A stretch of 64,000 nucleotides of DNA from Solirubrobacter deserti (GTDB lineage Bacteria; Actinomycetota; Thermoleophilia; Solirubrobacterales; Solirubrobacteraceae), in NCBI RefSeq assembly GCF_027587175.1, contig NZ_JAPCID010000030.1:1-64000 (forward strand), in the 5' to 3' direction. Both the position numbers and the translations under genes were made by a program. Position 1 is the first letter of the stretch; each line of letters opens with the position of its first letter. This document shows, piece by piece, positions 30,001 to 31,679 of this stretch. Below the pieces are notes generated by a model, which was not told the DNA's origin, ran no database searches, and was given only the letters and a program-made list of their open reading frames with translations.

Positions 30001-31679
30001 ACCGCATCGAGGGCGGCGAGGGCGACGACGTGCTGGCCGGCGGCACCGCGGGCGACACGATCGACGGCGACGCGGGCCACGACCTCATCTTCGGCGACCA
30101 GGTCAGCCTGGACGGCGCCACGATCGTCGACCTGTTCCACTCCGTCGCGCACGCTGCCGCGACGATCCCGGCGGGCAAGCTCGGCGCGTTCGGCGACGAC
30201 TACGTCACCGGCGGCGCCGGCCACGACCGCATCTTCGGCCAGCTCGGCCACGACGTCCTGCTCGGCGACGGCGCGATCGAGGACCCGGCCGCGGGTGCGA
30301 CGCGCCTGCCCGGCGCCGGCGATCCGCTCGGCGCCCTGATCGTCGCTCCGGCGATCGAGCGCCTGACCGACGGCAACGACTGGATCGAGGGCGGCGGCGG
30401 CAACGACGTGCTGTTCGGCGGACTCGGCAACGACGTGCTGCTCGGCGGCAGCTCGAGCGCCTTCACGCTCGTGCGCGCCGACCAGCGCCCCGACGGCGGC
30501 GACTACATCTTCGGCGGCGCGGGCACGCGCATCGCGGCGAACACGATCTCCGACGGCCTCGCGGACGCGGACACGATCATCGGCGACAACGGCAACGTCG
30601 GCGACGGCAGTGTGACGCTGCTCGACGGCTCCGGCGCGGACGAGGTCCACGGCGAGGCCGACGCCGACCGCATCCACGGCGGCGTCGGCAACGACCGCCT
30701 GTTCGGCGACGCGGGCGCCGACAGCATCCTCGGCGGCTCCGGCCACGACTGGATCTCCGGCGGCACCGGCAACGACGGCGCGCTCGGCGAGGACGGCGAC
30801 GACGTGATCTTCGGCGGCCTGGGCGACGACGCGATCGACGGCGGCGCCGGCGACGACGCGCTCTCCGGCGCCGAGGCGCTCGAGTTCGCGTACGCGGCCA
30901 ACCGCTTCGACGGCGGCGTCTCCGACGTGGTCCGCAGCGACTACCTGCGGCCCTACAACCCGGGCAGCCTGCTGCACTACGGCCTGCACGCGACGGGCGC
31001 GACGCTCGCCGGCTTCGCGCTGTTCGACGAGACGCGGCCGTTCCAGCGCATCCTCGTCGGCGGCGTCGACTTCTTCCTCAACCACGACGCGGCCAACGGC
31101 CCGAAGCTCCCGCTCGTCCCGAGCGACGGCGACGACCAGCTCGTCGGCGGCACCGGCAACGACTGGCTCTCGGGCGGCACGGGCCGCGACGCGCTGGCCG
31201 GCAACGACGGCGACGACGTGCTCAACGCGGACGACGACCTCACCACGGGCGCCGGCGCGAACCTCGTCAACGACTCGGGGGCGACCTACGCCGACACGCT
31301 GCGCGGCGGCGCCGGCCGGGACCGCTTCCTGACCAACAACGACGGCGACCAGGTCGTCGATCCGGACGCCGCCGACACGGCCACGCCACTGCCGCAGCCC
31401 AACACGCCGCAGCCGGGCTCGCCGCAGCCGCTCGACCCGGCGCCGCTGCCGGTGCCGTCGGTGGAGCAGACCATCGTCTCCAGCGCGCCGCTGAACCCGG
31501 GCGCGGTCCGGCCGGGCGTGCGCCTGAACCCGGAGCGCGACAAGGCGAAGCCGAAGAAGAAGAAGGCCAAGAAGAAGAAGGCCAGCAAGAAGAAGAAGAA
31601 GGCGTCGAAGAAGAAGACGTCCAAGAAGAAGAAGCCTTCAAAGAAGAAGAAGCCGAAGAAGAAGGGGACCAAGTCGTGA
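3..31679 (+). CDS. Giant repeat protein with FG-GAP, Ig-like and RTX regions and a poly-lysine tail (5' end outside window)
   Basis: One frame is open from the first bases of the window to the TGA at 31677-31679, giving 10,558 visible residues. The first in-frame ATG is at 279, but the Pro/Ala-rich coding pattern continues upstream without a stop or any ATG/GTG/TTG, so the true start and any secretion signal lie to the left. Order by approximate visible residue (base divided by 3): Pro/Ala-rich 1-210; beta-rich region with tandem repeats to about 5040, interrupted by FG-GAP blocks at 2719-3050 and 3635-3915; Ig-like repeats within 5200-7035; further beta-rich sequence to 7900; RTX repeats 7990-10460; Pro-rich linker; lysine tail 10515-10558. 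I found only five cysteines. Proteins with RTX and FG-GAP repeats are usually secreted or surface-bound calcium-dependent adhesins or matrix proteins; that role is inferred here. No LPXTG motif, hydrophobic C-terminal anchor or enzyme domain is visible. The stop overlaps the next gene's start. Confidence 0.95.
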   Translation, partial: AEAAPAVAASAPPVEPAPAAAAAPAEQGIGEAAHAENPPAPAPKQISAPAPAATISAPAPAPYIAAPAPVAPVVYYAPPPPPPPPPPIAPEIMAIGADTLAAAADVPVTDFTSSEAPAPVAPITVEGIETPEQISVELVAPEQPVTTPAPPQAPEATGDLPLIAPAGSQQIASKLSSATAAPQPPATISSGEPSPFDTNLATKTINAAQARGPPTLADFNQLLAGLGQVIQTLGTLKDYADLAKDLPLIGESVGTFTNFIDGLTATYDLIRDYIASHPAPRLDEIAALLLGRIDNPAVTPVTDETQIALQITHRGSHTMTLPLGLGTNALGLSLNGTATVTGTIALDYTIGVRLDEGLPTSERFFVRITKLELGGSVSLDDLSATAKLGPLDAAIANGSIALDAKATITLADTELTLAELQAATPASLFGTPTLTSSLSSRLPLDLQLNGVRLLGGTLKLDSTDLFGGDLDISFDNVAYLRETRTVDVDGNGSTEQATITAFKIDLPADLIDVGGFSLRSGSARVAMIEADTRTWYAGELTNLSGGLALNGATARLNDVALSINTGPTAVDWAALAISVGGDVVDPGTGALRLSGSLDELSVADLVSGSATFTAAVDGDLTTFTLTATDLRIGGALILTSGSIAFAHRANTIAAIASNLAGTASLGGAVTATFTGGALKLNRGAFNWSTAPVGDIDFAAPIAQAEGTFTEVKVGEIATAAGTFTLTSTAELTSVTLTLASLRIGAATGPRFTAGGGTLNVAKRGTDVTADGGLTGAKLEGVTGFTVTVTDAAFEITSTLTRAKGTLTATVGANNSIGGSFSFERQGQTTVLGLADATVAIAGATQVTDGEGVLILAADGLAGYLSGKAAIDGGGAFQLNGRVLFRVNTTGRAVDQTVRVGGRDLTVSFGAGEGNTFSVSVSDLELSIAGVVTVKGAGTFKSGKLSDNVTVVETFAGTGLTLFFGEGPMTLANGQLNPLARGLMITNATVGLIRTADGKWALDARGMVELVGLSGTQGVGLSGEVRVRVNSFGQAISETLRIEGTSNDVNVVFAADETLENSTPFASITATGMRVDVLGATLTGDCSFAKQGETLTITATNVEMAFGGAADGTSARGPPVSITNGSGTLTIGAAGLTADIGGTVAVAIPGVSISTGLRLKIDPTSVSVTGTGLKLTVLGNELTGNFSFTHSAESTRVVVEGATLSLPGALSLKDIEGELTIDASGVSGRLAATVDTLAISDLTLNTVEIAFSPTSVSVAATGAGFSLGGQSLTADLSFSRAVDGTTRATAANVSLILGTVARLTNGTGELTITAGNVAGSFSGTFALTVPGVALAGDVRAELDTATGFVRLAVTGGTLDVAGQTLSGDITLTRAGGTIALTVTNAALSLGGGLVTVSSGTADLTIGSAVSGSFSGTVTTSLPGVAFGGTLTATFAPGSVVVTGTGTSLTIAGTTLTADFTLDATGEAVKVAVANTGPGSLLKLGTVVDVPDATGVLVIRRTGVAGTLTATNPVFTLPGVQVTATGVTIAINTSATAVKEVVIVGGTPLVLDLPAGPTVTVKVLGGKLTIGTNELTGDFLFDRAGTQTRFAAINLSASASGVALSGGEGAFVITSTGIAGQASGTLSGDFGPVKAGGRALLRVNSTGGAVDETLTIGTRTVAVKFAADDPAFALSVSGASLNIGDFVTIEGDVTVRDGVFAGDGLTIFLGRGPARMANGDLNPLAVGVMITSAKVGLIQVGTKYAVYATGTVQLVGLGGVTLSGTVTLLYNDTDADVDHLIEIPGSTNPGVQVTVAKGTKAFKVTAGTLAILGQSIAGDFEFAPQANGDLRITASNVAVTLGPVSLTAASGTLTAGAGGIAGRFTGTLAFAVGGFSFDAGIGLAINTSNAAVGDLPAGPYVRFDGTGVKLRIGGQELTGDFSFERATLADGTAVTAIAARNVSYAIGAAGAGATLSGGTGALLVTTVGLAGTLRGTITLSLPGDAAFSGTFALAVNTSHAAVSETLTVGGQTLALSVAGGPYVRIAGTGVRLSLAGQTLEGDFAFESVTTFGDDGVPGGSGANADGKVLRLAMANVSLSLGGGALTVGGASGTLLVTSAGIAGDFGGTIGFNVPQAALTGTLRVQVNTTLDEIDETFELAGQPVKLELPAGRFFKVAGTGLKLTILGQELSGDFSVQSAGGVTTITAENVTAQFGGSVLSIAQKNTATFTISPAGIKGELTATVSLSVPNVAFGSDVTLAIDTTAAAKYLRVEASNATLDIAGQRIAGSFVVERTAGVVKLTVTDGSIVLAAGVVSVEAVNGSLTIGTAGIAGTMSASLTLAASADVSFTGAFKVAVDTAAGYLKVDATNVAVRVAGQRLNADVSVERITSSSGAAIKLALANVSFAFGDGQQDLLTLTNGSGQWLILSGGVAGRLQGTVALQNVPNVTLQGTLGLEVNTTGRDIDETFTVGTEQVTLELAATREFAVSGTGLSIALAGVSITGDFTFTKDTGATTLTIANGEIAIAGGGTRLVAVTIAIGTLRIATVTGGTRAAVTGSFDVGIVVDVPNVAFTGAFTVDFDTSAATPTFTVKSKAGQRVELSVAGQTFSVGALEVTKNAAGVYVKLESITITLGDFIDITADNNLDGELQITAGGVAVKLSGDLSPSPFKLPGDLTLSAAAFSIEINTAPVASAALGLPAGPFVRVRVDSATLAIGPINVTGSFLFHQSTSAGFAPTVTVTPSAATAAMASGDVDRDGDIDLVLGTSSGANRLLLNGPTGLTEAADRMPAQAETTRALALADVNGDGFLDLIVVNDGTSRVHLAVVAANGVTWQRFAADAAYTFSTAGARAVAVGDLDGDGRNDVVVGGDNGVTRFLALEAGGFGAGTAITADAVTAIALGDLDSSGSLDLVLAAATSRVFTNDGAGVFTAVSGLTLGGASRVLLVDVDNDRKLDLVLGSATAVTLFKNTGDGTVQFATGSALATANATALAAGDLDSDGYADLIVGVSNGRPLLLANKGGTAAGTFKPAATIGTEDLATTAVLVVNVDTDRDLDVLIGVTGGATRLARNTPVQLTRLAFSNVSVQLGDGGSSPNTLKVVEGNGAFLLLKGADGGIAGQLSGRIEAVIGGSGGFNGNASVAVKLNTTTSTFDETIEVGGVTLAIKFEAGQVASGTPRKPYVLFSGSGSFKIGDFIEVSGSLTDDSAAGTKFGSDIKIFLGLGPGLLADGTVNSNARGLFLRNASFEYKTIGTTGYVVYARGRVELLGIPGVTASLDEVEIFYNTETGDVELKNVKRADGSNPVVKGGTGPSLSGVLDLAFAGISIRGRFSFANSAAAGATRGDLRITVENAELKLGDVVTVAIASATLLSTAKGISASIKGDLTLAIPGQDPVTATNIDVAINTAAEVLDGRAPNSVVVKATLNLSLFGQSLGGDFSFEQYTVPAAPGAPPVKLIRVAASNVTLDLGTATAGVALRDGTALFVIRPTGLAGRVEGTVTVKVPGDVARITGTFGVAINTSGVAVSEQVTVGGQTVSLSVPAGPFLRVTGTNVELALGGQRLTGTFVFESATVGTEKVVRVLVTDVTAGFGDGTRDYVTLSGGTGFFVLRPGGLAGDLGGSVAVTIPGVSLSGTFRLKINTAAAAVDATMTFGPAPATRTAVALGDVNGDGLADLISGSDGEGIVVHVNDGSGDAFDGVAGRVIASTDAVTSLALGDVDGDGDLDLVAGAATGNARLYLNDGAGAFTAAATALGAAKAVALGDLDGDGKADLVLAGADGASWLKGGGTGTFGASTAIGSDGGIDAVALGDVDGDGKLDVVMTGAGRSTVAFRNGAWTTGVSVATTGATTLAVADTDGDGVAEVIVGNRRFAATVADTVLTFAAPEDVAAIAATATGVAFADLDGDGNLDLAVAHGAAATRIHLASAPAVFAAGAALGSVTLKVEGGPFLRVEGTDVDLTIAGQTLKGNFSFERKTVGGVQRIDLTVTNTTLSLADGLVALTLSGALQIGAGGVAGVLTVTPDNGADGLNLGPVTLRGTFKLQINSAPTAVVLADGTRLPAGSFIRVEAIGVKLTFGDVELAGGFAIEQVTSTTGAKRLILAITGLTVSFGGAAVLTGGEGVLVIVPDAPGQAGSGGVAGRIGGTVSLAAITDAVTLQGTLSLAINQSSRAVEESIEVDGETIQLGLPAGKFIRIAGTNLELSVAGQTLAGDFGFERRGTTIPVTVITAANVRISLGGVVNVTGARGEFTISAGGIKGSLQASVAVTIPGVTLGGENLILDVDTTGGKKLLRVGAEKLVLEVAGQRLEGAIYFEQTTNAAGAKVIRLAMTGVKLFLGDPGATDATTDDMGLYLAQPDGDVAKFLITPAGLAGELSLEAALRGLDTSVIDLGTLKLTLKINTTTKAVHETFKIGTIDSTLTVAAGPYVRVEVAGAISIAGQQLSGTFAFERVVSAGADKVTGTSDDLPVIRIAAADVGLFLGAGTVGVRIEQGNGRFLITRAGVAGEFSASASIDLGGGITAGPVQVGFALNTITAAVNETFTIGGQTSRLQLPAGPYIRASLTGLTIDIAGQRLTADFSFEKRGTTTTVKLANAGLRIGADGRDYVVVSGGTGTFTITAAGIDGFIAASVALDVPGVTFSGAFTVALNTAAKTIKVSGTDVQLGVMGQTLKGSFEFAKNATTVSIKLTNVSLELGNGTETLVTVRVPTGSITLRPDGMIASISASIELAPSLTQDFDFTGTVTVDINTTRTAGGPSFGVKLTDGTFTAFGQSIGGDFTFSQTTTKTGIKVVKVAFEKVKLTLGADGFGATVTDGSGQLLILPAGVAASIDGTAALTIPGFSLTTTITVEINRMGAAVNEEVGGKLLKLPKGPFIRVGAYNTTLKIGGLDVTADFFFEQASTGTLPTSPKITKLAVVNLSLQIGTTKIEGATGALVIKPNGMAGVVLGKFALGGTVGASLGLLINTTGAAVKETLVVNGTTITIEAAKPTEPGTSFEFLIQDLEVDLGGLLEVRGDFRAGSGLFQGSGLEIFVGNGPYQLEGNALNPDAVGILITNATIYYRKVGTIPGQYVLRASGTLTILGLPGLGVSGTVRFEVSTALADVTDMPTDTGSALLKANTFSLQLLGVELKVADVLSIRGSVFVTRKPSGDLDLALAGGTIAVNVGGSQLFQIRGNASFTMSKAAGFRMQTFQITGIGLGGSAAPEPTGTAPTPPPTADVVRKSDRMTAGEWPSENGRQYIDVVFNDRSGTGLRTELIEDVAHEFKLMVNGTDRTAEFLVSGKPTLVKGTTYRYTLKTPLPSGLIAIVFDPASFADKTDAGFNLGETEQFVLTANASGAVAPIAEVVSPANGEAIGVTTFNARRSIDITYRSLDSNPLNIASLKAAPFRFVRADGSSLGDVELIAGSGGRPVTTAVLLGGVKDTDKVTTVTVRYYLKDANTRNTIDLFLPGMLSVEFLDTNGFYTQATGSTVQTWNAQGMRSSFKLDPLAAGAAAPPTAGVLSLGPVRLQNPTVAIADLGFSPSGELVLTIAIGIERTTLAFGGAAPTANGPSVEIFNLLGTFDIAVDAFGLLSGNVSIAPTGKFSISAAQLTATVPDVMVINATAIDIKWDPKGPANQEIVRILSASITFPKFGVTGSIRQSASGKPGLLIRGTGFELGEAELKYSGPPPTGTPNPNPDPNALAATNPGAGVSFGSMIQFTDLRIGVKDFVVDFSNGVRFSGTLFFASGGAKFFPGKPITATFTDRLTADDRNADGSINDEALRMELEFDASGAIQAFRFKVDTLEIQISQFVTITARDFMLNTGANGTQELVAFAAVGAKVKVGPLELSGEARNFAFLGDGSFKAKTGFGVFVGVGGATGDSFQWPSFMPVRIDSIGVRWLGNPETDPGNFELVLSASVQSLAGMSGLSITGSIEGIRINPKLLAEGKMPITRIDAIGVLVKGDMFGGEIEAGLVGGILRLDQNFNIIGSTDDTTPVRQRVFYLGLQGGFSMAGIAGFTIRVGLSELGPLSAFINVEIPGGILLEPTTGLTINDFAAGVEFFKTLPSIDDPFALTGPDFGLPTQQTADQWLDGLQRQVALQAKTLAQPGNANKVGFLAAFTSPMTITGSARVYSMYTSQEVFNGQVIVKISTDGKFLIVGKLNFAADNISISGRLYADLSKIAAGSATVLFLADVPDQIQLLRLYGRLKMGFKNASGQDVVFTVLDPTANTAAGKPTATVVDPAPAGGSTQLSQLRQRDFLDIIYTAPKGGALDYASILDAVNRAKLQLTIGSSTPYGFSGLTPMAAVTTDGGVEYVPLVVETVDGVKVVKRGAEVMLRMTELPAGATEQDLLIAAIKRTGTTRFRYFINGSPWALGEATVRFPAGSFRAANGTANDAITVSFGIDGATARLVDPAANGTIDVNVVNARNWVDVTFTPPSGPLSIDYASITDLAPEFMLDGPGLGTLVLDAARAPTRLGTTNTFRYWLTGVRGEGGISLTYLPNTWSFNSSEVTGLELVATVSLANANGTTPLTPQSLQITLPVPTGLSLDPDSVLMDAFNQLTIDGTGWAIALDPTRSPVMRTLEDGSVVWDLPVVITPPAGADETAVTTARVKLTQGGLSYTGATTGTQADGTAIPLDATAIQTGRTYVDVQYRPGLNRILDESSIDGDELVLSGFGGSGAQIASGGFAVLKVGENTWRYMVLGTLRPGEVLAQFQAGSWSDSARGPPAGASEPANRAFTQRFNVTGASADLIRTVLADNSTVALSGATIGLGTLRYLEVTFRGSAGHAVDHTTINGGEIELRDASGALVALGGTYTRVGLTDTYRYALGSTPLVAGKYTVTFVAGSFADTGGIINQAENEDFFLGVATAELGDPTHAQTLSREALEGRGWVDVTFLTIGGAAFDSASITDGDAEITLTSPGSKISVDGRAVSLGNGVFRFFYTGYNRAGALTAALKAGSWTTSAGVAVTQEQLATAATIEDLTTTEAMTRVWLDVRLNPVGTATVDASSVNGDEIALSGADSENLVKSGTTRINATTWRYLYTGRLTTGKVTVSFLAGKWNDSEGNQGQAGAREFAVVTQAKSFFIELDGGIILSAGPTVKLLEAKAKVILEIDAARKAFRLSFTGSLWIIGLETVGATAGRFVLETGSASDTKPRFWGVATIETNFDKLKPYGIELFAKGTLQINTTGIQRTETLTLPGLGPNNTDLTRTYTLRKESFGLELVGKLAVTANGQQLLNMQGGFALNLSPEKFELFATASLSFGMDGTQINFGEATGLIVVQTGVTPGRTPGVAGMLTVSRSANIGLPNVGSLFSVEGSVKVMFNTTMQDQVFVIPENFKPLMKAGDAPTISIFAAAPTFSGERDPNAPPGGEIYIAASISATLTIGGVINLYGFIGIEAAGSGAGLRFELVGAVSAQIDFIGSVEGSISLTVFAGAETGVVGRVYLQRKSSDGIPGISLRGQLLLEINTFSDPRPIDTFLIDTDPNNNRFVGFRLDAQKRPILGRQTINVINGFELKLAGEIIFGPLKIEGEFKLALGATGVELVANASIQLDIIGKLELRNSGFRINAQGLVARFAPTFDANLFGAGIGFAFQATALIELNTTGVTQTFAGRPIAAGFRLRLDGTITILGASAKGYLDVTIAAGRFELALGVKFSIGAADTSPLVFDVSGSLGLYGDGVTATLDVHIDMDLLGILHLKLDGSMRLSTRTSQTKYFNLDLSGKLDLLGVISISGGVKIVVQGNYWSITIPQSNPLSASLASLLSLTVYGSLDSNGNFELRVQGSINLSYAGNGINGAAWVHLKFKPNDPTGDDFIAEIGGSFGAYLGGVELFGVAAYGRISGNLGDTVTLKVGVKGTGVFFEWVTKIVEMLESAAKAAGYAIVGFFEDVGCAIASLWGGCPPKRVKVEQRVQERKEKDAWFELTVATFRLPGSLKSTPPPPPNLAFRDSTGKLILNVGDRAGNRNYSKTDIHEVYEIAHLGGDVGHETVRVSAFGLQETFEDINAIEGVFGSGNDGLNILDGVVTNVRAYGGAGDDNFGYSGYGSVFFAGGAGADTLYAGQFATGSVTLHGDDVNDPAGAGDARDVLTNDSSATGVLTGGGGNDELYGGSGADALNGGAGDDLLVGRGGVDGYDGGSGNDILRTTLADLAMGETYEGGTDTGKDANDATFDFMDALEVLGDGGNNSVRLRVEGTQLVFEELAGANIIGSLRGQGVERIRLSGGSGNDSFTFAGALENGGVVSVSVDLGTGADVVTHQASTGNDTVNVIIAADATSIDWTGHYALAITDASRTGGDRLRVEALGGHDVIDGSQSAGVAYWAAVELVGGDGNDVVVGTPVADLVDSGLGNDRVSGLGGQDTFADAGGTDEIMEVWAGDFGLYGNLLVLGVLETTCAANTTCFRAGATGEDISVFERATLSGTQRRTVERNGSNVVVDGESNRFFVGSFGAVLIGGAAQVGVTPWAGVADLIGRDDADTYVIAPGGVRNGTVRIVEVDLVGGGDTVTINGTNLRETGRVEAGQQLRDPDASAAAGADRFVAATQLRLDDGSATTTVIVSRFVESTSLLLAGGDDTLAVRGLNLPLTVDLGAGDDTVLAGTNAAEREGFNGGGTLNGLGARLTLIGREGNDLLWADDSADTADNTGALSATELTGLGMTGGIAYTGFEDFTLALGSGHDTLNVATTVTGVVRITTGAGDDTVTMVSVDGDLDLATGAGTDKVRIDLARKTLALDTGSENDEVLLGDLRGVTTVSTGTGADTVTIVSAAAALTLDTGAGADTVLVESAGGVTAITTGDDNDLVTLRNLGAATTLDTGAGDDIVRVGNLAQRLDGIAATLTIEAGAGADQLFLDDSGDTTANTGRVTASTVVGLGLGGTLTYLGFEAFELLLGSGADVLFVDSTHTGTTRIDLGAGADRVDLETTGGLTRIEGGAGTDTFNVNPVLDAVNGLAAKLTLDGEGEGDTYNVNLWGIGGSVIDVADSGVSGADALNLNGTQVADVFLLRRDLVALLNAGALVERIEYDTAIETLFIDALGGDDRFALDDNSSVTTIEGGAGNDRFQVGQIFGDIVSTEPPAWTQTTRGKLTNGNSFATTIRGEAGNDTFGIFNHQATLDAQGGDDDDTFIVRTFTTGTTVSGGGGNDVINYVGNAPLNVDGGEGSDRVIFYGTELDDTFLLTATTIYGGGRAFVYAGIELFELDTLEGDDLVVVHSTAAGVTTRIRTGLGGDRVVIGGDHPTVDTGAATPVIPAAEHRAALIRGPLFIDGGRGGVGELDLPLAIILPGETATPPLPAPLPPTALPEDDHVDSLTIDDSLGTGGNGVLTRDTIGGLGMGALITYAAFETLYLQLGAGVDTFTIETTILGRTVLRTGGGADVVRVKTIDGLTTVETEGGDDRVTVSSDLGTLNQITALLTLDTGDGVDSVRLDDVAETQAETATINPTTVTGLGMNAGAPVGVAQRLTITGPTLVLYVVLADGTFKTTAPLAANASAAQIQAALSAIVNPYSGSALPFTDNVRVARYGNVVELYFAGQYRTRGVAFAEGANLEERRVGIDYYGVENLEILTGSGADVINVNGTSAATTIKAAGGDDRVYVSSLAAFGLTDRPAYLRGDLNALAGSLTLDLGAGRHTLMVSDEAATVGDTVSISAVGDAIAIAGLAVGAISYRTDGTFADGITVWTGSGADTISITATHRAAGVRTVTFLNTGLGNDVVTVDLDAGEDDLLVLDTQGGVDHVLGLGGSDVASVSVDGLTLAPTAWVAYNGRVGLLSAPQPGSTISVTWRTTTIRAYHRSATGVIATGLDLKAGDVVTATVNGVAVSVTVDFGADTVTVAGADGALVVLTVVAFTTQTFNAPQTPLVSDNDTVHGEASTLGLIIFGGQGDDELHGGSGADLIFGDRGRVVAGGSVFGNGGLGDTTDGLATPVGLIQGTDAWVGGNDKLYGRGGDDVLVGGSGADTIDTGEGDNVAFGDNGVIEVGRTIATQNPTFGAGDHIIGGGGRDVLLGGAGDDTVIGSAGNDLLLGDHGVLSYDTHLVRTSDFNDGGRDRIEGGEGDDVLAGGTAGDTIDGDAGHDLIFGDQVSLDGATIVDLFHSVAHAAATIPAGKLGAFGDDYVTGGAGHDRIFGQLGHDVLLGDGAIEDPAAGATRLPGAGDPLGALIVAPAIERLTDGNDWIEGGGGNDVLFGGLGNDVLLGGSSSAFTLVRADQRPDGGDYIFGGAGTRIAANTISDGLADADTIIGDNGNVGDGSVTLLDGSGADEVHGEADADRIHGGVGNDRLFGDAGADSILGGSGHDWISGGTGNDGALGEDGDDVIFGGLGDDAIDGGAGDDALSGAEALEFAYAANRFDGGVSDVVRSDYLRPYNPGSLLHYGLHATGATLAGFALFDETRPFQRILVGGVDFFLNHDAANGPKLPLVPSDGDDQLVGGTGNDWLSGGTGRDALAGNDGDDVLNADDDLTTGAGANLVNDSGATYADTLRGGAGRDRFLTNNDGDQVVDPDAADTATPLPQPNTPQPGSPQPLDPAPLPVPSVEQTIVSSAPLNPGAVRPGVRLNPERDKAKPKKKKAKKKKASKKKKKASKKKTSKKKKPSKKKKPKKKGTKS
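8155..9150 (+). other. FG-GAP/VCBS repeat block 1 within the giant protein (seven repeats)
   Basis: Seven calcium-binding-type repeats follow each other, with cores such as GDVDRDGDIDLVLG, ADVNGDGFLDLIVV, GDLDGDGRNDVVVG and GDLDSDGYADLIVG. The DxDxDGxxDLxxG pattern is that of FG-GAP (VCBS) repeats, which fold into a seven-bladed beta propeller in integrin alpha chains and bacterial surface proteins. Seven copies would complete one propeller. The block sits inside a beta-repeat unit: it follows a GSFLFHQ strand and gives way to a LAFSNVSVQLGDGG strand, both elements of the surrounding repeat. The fourth, fifth and seventh copies have weaker acidic loops. Confidence 0.85.
10905..11745 (+). other. 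FG-GAP/VCBS repeat block 2 within the giant protein (six repeats)
   Basis: Six repeats are visible, with cores GDVNGDGLADLISG, GDVDGDGDLDLVAG, GDLDGDGKADLVLA, GDVDGDGKLDVVMT, ADTDGDGVAEVIVG and ADLDGDGNLDLAVA. Their acidic loops are better preserved than in block 1, so calcium binding is likely. The block interrupts a beta-repeat unit between its INTAAAAVDATMTFG segment and its VTLKVEGGPFLRVEGT segment, a different insertion point from block 1. Six full copies would need one more blade, perhaps contributed by flanking sequence, to close a seven-bladed propeller. Confidence 0.85.
15590..21110 (+). repeat. Ig-like repeat series within the giant protein
   Basis: About eight copies share a signature of the form RxWVDVTFxP, an acidic SIxDxxxEF segment, a TxxFRYxLxG segment and a closing GxVxVxFxAGSF segment. 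Signature strands are near 15640 (QYIDVVFN), 16014 (RSIDITYR), 18640 (DFLDIIYT), 19160 (NWVDVTFT), 19815 (TYVDVQYR), 20200 (RYLEVTFR), 20545 (GWVDVTFL) and 20850 (VWLDVRLN). Between copies two and three lies about 2 kb of other beta-rich sequence. The pattern resembles bacterial Ig-like surface repeats, which commonly act as spacers; I cannot name the family with certainty. Confidence 0.65.
23960..31380 (+). repeat. RTX calcium-binding repeat region within the giant protein
   Basis: Nonapeptide repeats of the GGxGxDxLx type occur in clusters at about 23960-24310, 24850-24960 and, most densely, 29480-31310. Examples are GGSGADALNGGAGDDLLVG near 24205 and GGQGDDELHGGSGADLIFGD near 29505. From about 25600 to 29100 they alternate with a longer unit marked by TGLGM...ITYxxFExLxLxLGSGxDT and LTLDxGxGxD strands, seen in at least four copies. 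RTX repeats form parallel beta rolls that fold on binding extracellular calcium. In diderm bacteria they usually go with type I secretion; no such transporter is encoded in this window. Confidence 0.9.
31534..31676 (+). other. Poly-lysine C-terminal tail of the giant protein
   Basis: The last 45 or so residues are about two thirds lysine (30 K), in runs of three to five separated by Ala, Ser, Thr or Pro. They are encoded almost wholly by AAG, so the DNA is a local purine-rich, low-GC island in a very GC-rich gene. A Pro-rich linker precedes it. The strong positive charge could bind anionic cell-wall polymers, phospholipid or DNA; this is inference. The final codons also supply a purine-rich GAAGGGG, eight bases before the GTG of the next gene, that may act as its ribosome-binding site. 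Confidence 0.9.

Noticed and set aside
14196-31085. An antisense open frame of about 5,600 codons opposite the giant gene
   Set aside because: Its product is an Arg/Ala/Glu/Asp-rich string with no domain signatures, as expected from the complement of a GC-rich gene with strong third-position bias. The sense strand carries clear RTX and Ig-like repeats.
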